IMG/VR virus record: IMGVR_UViG_3300024262_000195
Span: 1-27,894 of that record
Reading direction: 5' to 3' (one strand)
DNA: 27,894 nucleotides
Origin: a virus
The notes beneath the pieces were generated by a model. It worked only from the letters and a program-made list of their open reading frames with translations. It was not told the origin of the DNA and searched no databases. The position numbers were made by a program, and so were the translations under genes. Of the stretch, positions 8,501 to 13,002 are shown in pieces; position 1 is the stretch's first letter; each line of letters starts with the position of its first letter.

Positions 8501-11030
8501 TTATATTTATCTTAGTGCTGATACTAGTACATATTCGACACCAGTTACTGGTGCAACATGGACGGGTTCACAAACAAACATTTATTTAAGAACACCATAT
8601 TATGGTGCTGGTGGAACAGGTACGATGATTGCGAATTATAGTTTACCTAAGTTGCCAGCAGGTAAATATGGAAAACACCTTATTGTTAGAGCAAGTGATG
8701 ACACCATGTATTTCATATTCGCTCAAACTTATTATGATTCAGAAGATGCTGCGATTGCTGGTGTAACACCTGCACTTCCAGCATCAATTGCTGACGTTGG
8801 AATCAAAATGGCAACAATTGTCACTACTTCTGGAATGACAGATTTAACTGGTAATATTTATGACATTAGACCATTACCTTATCAAGATAGAGAAGGTGGA
8901 CAATCAGGTGGTGGAACAGCAATTAGTGTTCATGGTGATCTTTCTGGACTTGGTGCTGATGATCATTTACAATATTTACGTACAGATGGTGCTCGTGCAT
9001 TAACTGGAATTCAAAGTTATCAGTCACAACCAACGTTTACAAATGATTTACATATTGTTTCTAAAAAATATGTGGATGATGCTGATAATCTTAAATTAAA
9101 TATAAGTGTTTTTAATACGTATACTGGTACAACAATTCCAAATACTTATTATAATAAGACTGAAATTGATGTTTATACTGGTGCAACAGCAACATTATTT
9201 GCAAATAAACAAGATACAATTACTGGTGCTGCAACAACAATAACTGACACAGATTTAACAACAAACAGAGCATTAATTAGTGTTGTTGGTAAAGTAGGTG
9301 TTTCAACAGTTACTTCAACGGAATTAAGTTATGTTGGTGGTGTGACTTCTGGAATTCAAGGACAATTAAATTTAAAAGCACCTATTGCAAACCCAGCATT
9401 AACTGGAATTCCAACAGCACCAACTGCTGCTGCTGGAGTAAATACGACTCAAATAGCAACAACAGCATATTATATTAGTAACGCATCAAATGTATCTCCT
9501 TTAATGGATGGTACTGTGGCTGTTGGTACTTCAACACGTTTTGCTCGTCAAGACCATAGGCATCCAAGCAATACAGCAAAAGCAAATCTTGCTGGTGGTG
9601 CAACATTCACTGGAATTATAAACGTTCCTAAACCAAGTATAAATGATAACTCAACTTGTGTTGCAACAACATCTTGGTATGTGGGTCAAGCAGCAACTAC
9701 AACCCCATTAACAAATGGTAGTGCTGCTATAGGTACATCATTATTATTTGCAAGACAAGATCATAGACATGCAACAGACACAAGTAGATTGGCTGTAACG
9801 GATTTCAATACATTTAGTGGTACTACGCTTCCTGCAAACTATTATAACAAGACTGAGGTTTATAACAAAACCGAAATTAATAGTTATACTGGTACAACTG
9901 ATACACTTATTGGTACTAAACTCGATACAACTATTTTCAATACATATACTGGAAACACTATTGGTGTGACTGCAAGTCGTAAGTTCAGTGCAGGTAAATT
10001 AAATGACCAAGTGCTTAGTGGAAGTCAAGGTGCAGTAACTAATTGGAATACCGAGGAATCGTTTAGTAATTCAGAATTTTATTCTTGGGATGAAACTCTT
10101 GGTGAATTAACAATTCTTCAAGACGGTGTATATCATATTAATTTTGATATTTCAATACTTGGTACTGTTGGTACAAGTAGAAGTGAAGGTAGGTCAGTTA
10201 TTCAAGAAGACGTAGGTGCTGGTTTTGTTGATATTTCATATACTGAAAGAGAATATTATGTCAGACAATTAAATTATGGTGCGTCAACAAACGCCAATTA
10301 TTTAAGAGAATATAGTGCTGGTGATAAAATCAGGGCAACTGCATGGGAACCGGTTGGGACAACAACATTAACGCTTCAAGGCGATGGTACATTATTAACA
10401 GTTGTTAAATCAGAAGTCGGTATTAACACATTACAATATACTGGTACAACAGACCAATTTGTTGAAAAGACTGACTTCGTTACATATACAGGTGCAACCC
10501 AAACAGAGATTGATACCAAAGAAGACATTATTACTGGTGGTGCAACTACAATTACCGACACCGATTTAACAACCGATAGAGTATTGGTTTCAAATGGTAC
10601 TGGTAAGGTGGCTGTAAGCACTGTGACAACAACTGAATTAGCTGCATTGGCAACTAATGTATATGGCACAGAGTATCAATTGGCATCAAGTCTTGCGTCT
10701 TCAACAAGTACTGCTACGACACCACAGACTAAGGTGAGTATGACAACAACTAATTTACCAGCAGGTACATATAAAGTACTTGCAGCATGGAGAGCAAGTC
10801 ATACATCATCAACTAACTCATCATATTTTGATGTAACTATTGGTGGTACAACACAAGGTACAAGAGGCACAATATCTAAAGAATGGCAAGATGTTACTAA
10901 TATCGAATCACTTTCAACGGTATTTTATGTCACGTTATCTGGGACAAACACTATTTTACTTAGATATTGGAATGAAGGTAGTAGTACGACAATAAGTGAT
11001 GCAACGATTGAATTAATAAGAGTAGATTAA
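2535..11030 (+). CDS. Giant modular tail fibre protein with pectin-lyase-like domain
   Basis: 2831 aa, the largest gene here. Residues 1-105 share the anchor-like domain of the preceding fibre. Residues about 114-340 start with FTSIQAAIDSVTD and then IDVYSGTYVEDI, the opening pattern of right-handed beta-helix (pectin-lyase-like) domains. A module at about 505-948 is repeated in diverged form at 1770-2185. Each copy ends with LGxDDHLQYL, TGIQSY and K(R/K)(F/Y)VDD. Residues 955-1020 hold IPNL..S.ITTGTF-type repeats. Residues 2282-2390 match the phage tail fibre repeat (ALTGIPTAPTAAAGVNTTQ) with two FARQDHRH motifs. Residues about 2480-2630 and 2705-2831 look jelly-roll-like. I see no S74 chaperone motif. 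It starts 4 nt after the previous stop, so the two are probably cotranscribed. No catalytic residues can be assigned, so enzyme activity on glycans is only a possibility. Confidence 0.85.
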   Translation: MALQYFKYDTDYGNTIVDRSDTSFSPIPPYEEIHIDFSIPETQPLYFYANSGGTGGTIIVNSQTNIDNYLNSIAPSPTSDSNIDYGTFTGVTTNLQSQIDLLSGGSVNIDTIITVAPSGATFTSIQAAIDSVTDATTDKRYLIDVYSGTYVEDINMKNYVFLKGNSASNVKIFGNLTIAPIGFGFTKVSDVEFTTTERTTATINTIGLAQLNNVVLSSTWTGNTLQKSTINVQRGVVQLLSDGTVMRLTDTYTGATQTSDYIIRVSGSNEVILNANNSTFLMEVDSNITELGLIKHTNTADSDVVLDNYNFTLNLHGSAPTNLIKLKNLEGGNGDIQASDATTYVDSDNAATPTIISAYVSGATAGSHIDYTTSKIDWKSTIPDENIYIGAATTINDGIRALNVIFETQDDTVPEIYTADGNLGNEYYLIYNGVGTSYNSESTITNTLIIGNVDNDIITDYDVSLTGNSTSTIISEYGIREFASDDNNIIHTNSGWTATTQTVNGFLNEFTVNAELISGTGYAESLLITKTGTFEITVLAGNGGVIAFEGFYKKINWSQEVFDVTGYAPGPWNVYVTTGGTITLTQSNLDNFTNINLGFFFMNAGDVGIGTINSSKRRIDSFGTRAHDFAANLGGFIYDGSGKAEPLGISGTSAMKILLPEVSVQQTFDNVTLQEISSDDAGTNFFFWYQTPSGFSRNFYAENEYDGRISTHSYNDPTKSNIIPVVGGTITFTSGSSSATTSVDLTSQIIVGDHIYLTADTDFYMQRVYDINATTISFGTHTYKGAGGTGAAIVNKALVDIPNGKYAKHQIIRDYNNNTGYANFVNGTVLFDTREEAIAGSLPPIIGLESTNLKIVAILTTSGQTSLDGQLIDIRPLSFPYQVGGSGGSGSGVNVHANLLGLGSDDHLQYLKTDGTRDITGIQSYDNIYNFTGDTNIVTKRFVDDKKYSTDVITGGTFNTAQIPNLDTSKITTGTFDVARIPDLNASIISGGTLLTTVIPNLNASIITGGTFIDIVTPSVRPPSDSVTALQIKNATGGTIVNFDTISGLTGFGESSPQGLIHAYGRDNNDSDLINTQTNAIIIDGVAGADKDIAWFEDGEPRWVAETYRNEDGVYWYLYNNKGDLSPLTISESGRVGINSVSNIIDYLPVKLTGPYSGTSTNEVIFSGLYDKNYIGVYQVSIDDNITIPNTFIWRKSVDGGEIYGDWSTSTGCTTGATIIDSGVEVSFIDVSGFTSGDTWQITAFPQLSPATLSVIANRINKVYYTPNYPAPTPTYLDLSTTVNTTIVEKGLAFQTTTDAVYVGGNTQITDIFVNVLSGGVGFTSVIEYWNGSSWVDITVGSDYFVDETDNLSKTGTYKWNTSTMTDWVKSDLNSSGDEYYWLRVRTSSVPSVAPILGGISRGNDKRFGIYSSALDINPSFYVDALGRTSVGGGNITSKNLFQVGVTRDTQESQFDSMVEFSTEDSTSAALRLRLSYEGEKGYCIGFAKNRGTATDPEPVQSGDEIGTILWGAAIDDIETGVLLGDITTYYTGDNVSKYGDMVFKTHDNSSSPYPTEVVRISGSGNTGFGNITVPTAKIHIQSGSTTVAPLKFITGDLLTTPQVGAFEYDGTSWYGTITGDTRKTFAFLESPVFTGNPELPTGTTINNENLIDYILQSGGSSGGGFVTTNNFNTYTGDTDSKITYVSGVTDTKLPTATFNSYTGGTIAWDKVNKTGSDLADLATRNAEDVNISLAHWSNVNNVDDYVQKSAQYLEDTQGSGRLSPETVLGGRLTQSLIVSGGTGYIIYSDFFSEISWSGETIDVSGYAEGTYYVYVDTNGDIQVSTSNPDGIHNIRLGFFYYGGTLIGVIQQCGCVVLNSLSRTVNYMLRQGTFIYDNGGNVQIGTGSTLSIVSSPCKIQFGLLDIQLSEIGSTDASTFKFANFFNTSDADWETNYYFGLFRGGIIPTGRWNDITKPALSAITGSVTFTQGSNVVTSTTDLTSLISEDNYIYLSADTSTYSTPVTGATWTGSQTNIYLRTPYYGAGGTGTMIANYSLPKLPAGKYGKHLIVRASDDTMYFIFAQTYYDSEDAAIAGVTPALPASIADVGIKMATIVTTSGMTDLTGNIYDIRPLPYQDREGGQSGGGTAISVHGDLSGLGADDHLQYLRTDGARALTGIQSYQSQPTFTNDLHIVSKKYVDDADNLKLNISVFNTYTGTTIPNTYYNKTEIDVYTGATATLFANKQDTITGAATTITDTDLTTNRALISVVGKVGVSTVTSTELSYVGGVTSGIQGQLNLKAPIANPALTGIPTAPTAAAGVNTTQIATTAYYISNASNVSPLMDGTVAVGTSTRFARQDHRHPSNTAKANLAGGATFTGIINVPKPSINDNSTCVATTSWYVGQAATTTPLTNGSAAIGTSLLFARQDHRHATDTSRLAVTDFNTFSGTTLPANYYNKTEVYNKTEINSYTGTTDTLIGTKLDTTIFNTYTGNTIGVTASRKFSAGKLNDQVLSGSQGAVTNWNTEESFSNSEFYSWDETLGELTILQDGVYHINFDISILGTVGTSRSEGRSVIQEDVGAGFVDISYTEREYYVRQLNYGASTNANYLREYSAGDKIRATAWEPVGTTTLTLQGDGTLLTVVKSEVGINTLQYTGTTDQFVEKTDFVTYTGATQTEIDTKEDIITGGATTITDTDLTTDRVLVSNGTGKVAVSTVTTTELAALATNVYGTEYQLASSLASSTSTATTPQTKVSMTTTNLPAGTYKVLAAWRASHTSSTNSSYFDVTIGGTTQGTRGTISKEWQDVTNIESLSTVFYVTLSGTNTILLRYWNEGSSTTISDATIELIRVD
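4047..5379 (+). repeat. Fibre module copy A (internal protein duplication)
   Basis: This codes for residues about 505-948 of the giant fibre. It shares with copy B, in the same order, an INWSQEVFDVTGYA-type segment, LGFFF, GGFIYD, GGTITFTSGSS, YIYLTADT, GAGGTG, LxDIPNGKYAKH, EEAIAG, TSG and DIRPL, a Gly/Ser linker, LGLGSDDHLQYL and TGIQSY. The copies have diverged at DNA level, so the duplication is old. Confidence 0.8.
7842..9090 (+). repeat. Fibre module copy B (internal protein duplication)
   Basis: This codes for residues about 1770-2185 of the giant fibre. It matches copy A in order: ISWSGETIDVSGYA, LGFFYYGG, GTFIYDNGG, GSVTFTQGSN, YIYLSADT, GAGGTG, LPKLPAGKYGKH, EDAAIAG, TSG, DIRPLPYQ, a Gly/Ser linker, LSGLGADDHLQYL and TGIQSY. 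It contains an unusual Q-C-G-C segment that copy A lacks. Confidence 0.8.
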
Positions 11031-11040
11031 TATAAATAAA

Positions 11041-11766
11041 ATGGACACAAAAAAACATTTAATAGCATATCAAATAAGTGGTCAAACAGTTGGAATTGAT
11101 ATTACGACTTATGACCCTGTTGAATTAAACGGAAATCCTGCAATGCAGATAATTCTTAGTGGTGAAACAACACCAGAAGGATACGTGGATATTGATAGTA
11201 TAGAATATTGGGATAAATTTGCTCTTGATATTGCAAACGATTATAGTGTTGTAAAATTTCAAATAAAAGAAATGGCAACAATTATTGGTTGGACTGGTTT
11301 AACTAATACTGAAAAGGATTTATGTATTAAATATTATAGTTATCCAGACACAACAACTGCTGTAATATATCTGATGACAACTAAAGGGATGTCACAAGCA
11401 GAGGCACAAGAATTTGTTTTGGTGTCATGGCATAAGCATCACCTTAGAAATATTGTTGCATATACCCAAAGATGGAATTATGCAAAATTCACAGTATTAG
11501 GATATATTAGTAGAGATGATGGTGAAGATTTATTTCAAACAGTAAAACCCTTAGTTGATTCATATATTGAAGTAGGTGTTCTTGGATGGGAATATAGTGA
11601 TTTCCAAGATGGAATTATTGATTATGTTTATTCTCAACATGGGTTTACAGGACAAGGACTTGAAGAAAATGGTTATAATTTATTACAAGGTACTTGGGAT
11701 GATTTTAAAGATGGACTAAATAATGTTTTAGTGTGCGGTATTTATAATAAATATACAGATATATAA
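11041..11766 (+). CDS. Uncharacterised phage protein, possible fibre accessory
   Basis: 241 aa; I do not recognise the family. It begins 10 nt after the giant fibre stop and its stop overlaps the next start by one base (TAATG), so it is translated with its neighbours. The N-terminus (LIAYQISGQTVGIDITTYDP) looks beta-rich. The middle has several aromatic, helical-looking stretches (TNTEKDLCIKYYSYPDTTT, AQEFVLVSWHKHHLRNIVAY). There is no signal peptide or clear membrane segment. Its position right after fibre genes, where phages often encode fibre assembly factors or small structural proteins, is the only hint of function. Confidence 0.75.
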   Translation: MDTKKHLIAYQISGQTVGIDITTYDPVELNGNPAMQIILSGETTPEGYVDIDSIEYWDKFALDIANDYSVVKFQIKEMATIIGWTGLTNTEKDLCIKYYSYPDTTTAVIYLMTTKGMSQAEAQEFVLVSWHKHHLRNIVAYTQRWNYAKFTVLGYISRDDGEDLFQTVKPLVDSYIEVGVLGWEYSDFQDGIIDYVYSQHGFTGQGLEENGYNLLQGTWDDFKDGLNNVLVCGIYNKYTDI

Positions 11767-12023
11767 TGGCAAAACAAGAAACAAATTTTTTAGAAATATT
11801 ATTCCGCAGCACCTTAATTGGTATGACGGTTTATGATGATGGTGGTACAGCATTGGTTATTGACGAATTAAATTACGACCCATTAATTAATTGTCTTTTT
11901 ATTACTTCAGGTGATAACTCATATAAAATGAGACTTGATAAGAATTATGATTTTGAAATTAATAAAAAATTTAATAAAATAGTACCAAACAAACAAAAAA
12001 TAAGTGGTAAAAGAAAGAGATAG
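11766..12023 (+). CDS. Small hypothetical protein
   Basis: 85 aa, coupled to the upstream gene by a 1-nt TAATG overlap and ending with TAG. The C-terminus is strongly basic (KQKISGKRKR). The N-terminal part (NFLEILFRSTLIGMTVYD) resembles a segment near the start of the 120-aa protein at 15821 (PFQDFLLRSILYGIDISD), hinting at a shared small fold, but the match is short. No known family is recognised and no function is assigned. Confidence 0.65.
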   Translation: MAKQETNFLEILFRSTLIGMTVYDDGGTALVIDELNYDPLINCLFITSGDNSYKMRLDKNYDFEINKKFNKIVPNKQKISGKRKR

Positions 12024-12025
12024 TT

Positions 12026-12034
12026 GTATTTATA
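12026..12034 (+). promoter_or_regulatory. Recurrent gap motif GTATTTATA, site 1
   Basis: The motif lies 3 nt after the preceding stop and begins 24 nt before the ATG at 12050. The leader then contains AAAAAGGAAAA, the only Shine-Dalgarno-like stretch I see in this window. The same 9-mer recurs in four other gaps. Its role (promoter element, RNA processing or regulator site) is not known. Confidence 0.5.
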
Positions 12035-12049
12035 TAAAAAGGAAAAATT

Positions 12050-12436
12050 ATGAATGAATTTCTTCAAGTGATATTTGGTGATTATACTGAAGTCCAATTA
12101 TTTGGATTTGCATGGTTTTTATTAATAGGGTATATTATTTATGCTTTAAATGAAACAAGTAGTCGTGATAAACTAGGTAAAAGAACACCAAGAAAATGGA
12201 GTTGGGTGTTTTGGATTAAAGATAATTGGCGTAGATATATGTTCACAATATTATCAACATATGTTTTGTTTAGATTTTATGTTGAATTTGTTGGACACGA
12301 ATTTACTAATTTCGAAGCAATAATGATGGGACTTATTGGTGATGGTATTGGTGCAACAGCAAAAACTAAGATGAATATGGCTAAAGCCGATAGAGAAAAA
12401 TTAATGTCAGAATATAATGATCATGAGGTAGGATAA
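12050..12436 (+). CDS. Small multi-pass membrane protein, holin candidate
   Basis: 128 aa with two clear hydrophobic segments (about residues 15-33, VQLFGFAWFLLIGYIIYAL, and 62-82) and a weaker third one (about 88-104) rich in Gly and Ala, ending IGDGIGATAKTK. The loop between the first two is basic (KLGKRTPRKW), which would favour a cytoplasmic position. The C-terminal tail is charged. Small size, two to three membrane passes and a position beside fibre genes fit a phage holin, but no endolysin gene is visible nearby, so another inner-membrane role is equally possible. An AGGA-like site lies 8-10 nt before the ATG. Its stop overlaps the next start by 1 nt. Confidence 0.75.
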   Translation: MNEFLQVIFGDYTEVQLFGFAWFLLIGYIIYALNETSSRDKLGKRTPRKWSWVFWIKDNWRRYMFTILSTYVLFRFYVEFVGHEFTNFEAIMMGLIGDGIGATAKTKMNMAKADREKLMSEYNDHEVG

Positions 12437-12849
12437 TGGATTATAGTACATTTAATATAAAAAATTTTTTCATTAAGAAAGATAGTACTCTTCCAGAATT
12501 GAAATACCCATTGACACAACATACAATGGAGCAATATGATATTACACCAGATATGTTGGAAAATGTTGCAGTAACATTCTCTATGATGGAAGCCAATACT
12601 GGAATATATCATGTAGCTAATGTTGCTGGTAATCTCGTTATTAATAATAATAGACCTGAATATCCTGATGAAGTTCAATATACACTCACATATAAATTTA
12701 AATTAAATCAAACAGCTAAAGCTGGAAGATATTTAGGGAATTTTACTATAGATTTTTTAGGAGAGAATTGTGGAAAAATTGGATTACCTGTTAATGGGTT
12801 TATTGATATTTTAATATCAGATTCACTTACAAAAACAACAGTTATTTAA
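12436..12849 (+). CDS. BppU-like / Ig-like beta-sandwich phage structural protein
   Basis: 137 aa. A short N-terminal arm (residues 1-40, with LPELKYPLTQ) precedes a beta-sandwich-like domain. Its pattern is VAVTFSMMEA, then a variable strand, VQYTLTYKF, TAKAGRYLGNFTIDF, and a last strand (FIDILISDS). This order resembles the N-terminal Ig-like domain of BppU-type baseplate proteins and related fibre-associated phage proteins. A role as a tail or baseplate decoration protein is inferred from this pattern and from the neighbouring fibre genes. It is coupled to the membrane protein gene by TAATG and is the last gene before the only long gap in the window. Confidence 0.65.
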   Translation: MDYSTFNIKNFFIKKDSTLPELKYPLTQHTMEQYDITPDMLENVAVTFSMMEANTGIYHVANVAGNLVINNNRPEYPDEVQYTLTYKFKLNQTAKAGRYLGNFTIDFLGENCGKIGLPVNGFIDILISDSLTKTTVI

Positions 12850-12850
12850 C

Positions 12851-12865
12851 TGGTTGTTCCAACCA
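12851..12865 (+). terminator. Weak hairpin after the structural gene block
   Basis: Just after the stop at 12849 the sequence TGGTTG-TTC-CAACCA can form a 6-bp stem with a 3-nt loop. The nearest T-run (CTTTT, about 12879-12883) is some 14 nt further on, so it is not a textbook intrinsic terminator. Its position between the structural block and the replication operon is suggestive. Confidence 0.3.
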
Positions 12866-12938
12866 TGCCCACCTTAATCTTTTAACAATTTTATAAATAA
12901 ACATATATTTTTTATTATACTTGATTTGTAATTGTGGA

Positions 12939-12953
12939 AAACTACAGTAGTTT
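12939..12953. promoter_or_regulatory. 15-nt dyad, operator candidate
   Basis: AAACTAC-A-GTAGTTT is a perfect 7-bp inverted repeat around one central base. It ends 2 nt before the proposed -33 TTG of the promoter that precedes the replication operon. The position would suit a regulator binding beside RNA polymerase. It occurs once, so this is inference. Confidence 0.35.
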
Positions 12954-12955
12954 AA

Positions 12956-12985
12956 TTGCCGATTAATTTTTTTTAACTATATTTG
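12956..12985 (+). promoter_or_regulatory. Bacteroidota-type promoter candidate for the replication operon
   Basis: TTG at 12956-12958 and TATATTTG at 12978-12985 are separated by 19 nt. This fits the Bacteroidota consensus of a -33 TTG/TTTG element and a -7 TAnnTTTG element. The -7 box ends 17 nt before the ATG at 13003. It lies in the only gap longer than 60 nt and leads into four closely packed genes (13003-20677). Confidence 0.5.
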
Positions 12986-13002
12986 CATTATATTAACAAG
13001 TT

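Noticed and set aside
11031-11038. TATAAATA just before the gene at 11041 as a promoter
   Set aside because: It ends 2 nt before the ATG, so a transcript from it would start inside the gene; it is more likely an A/T-rich leader.
12850-13002. A tRNA or small RNA gene in the long gap
   Set aside because: No cloverleaf, T-arm (GGTTCRA) or strong stable stem is visible; the sequence is mostly A/T with only short dyads.
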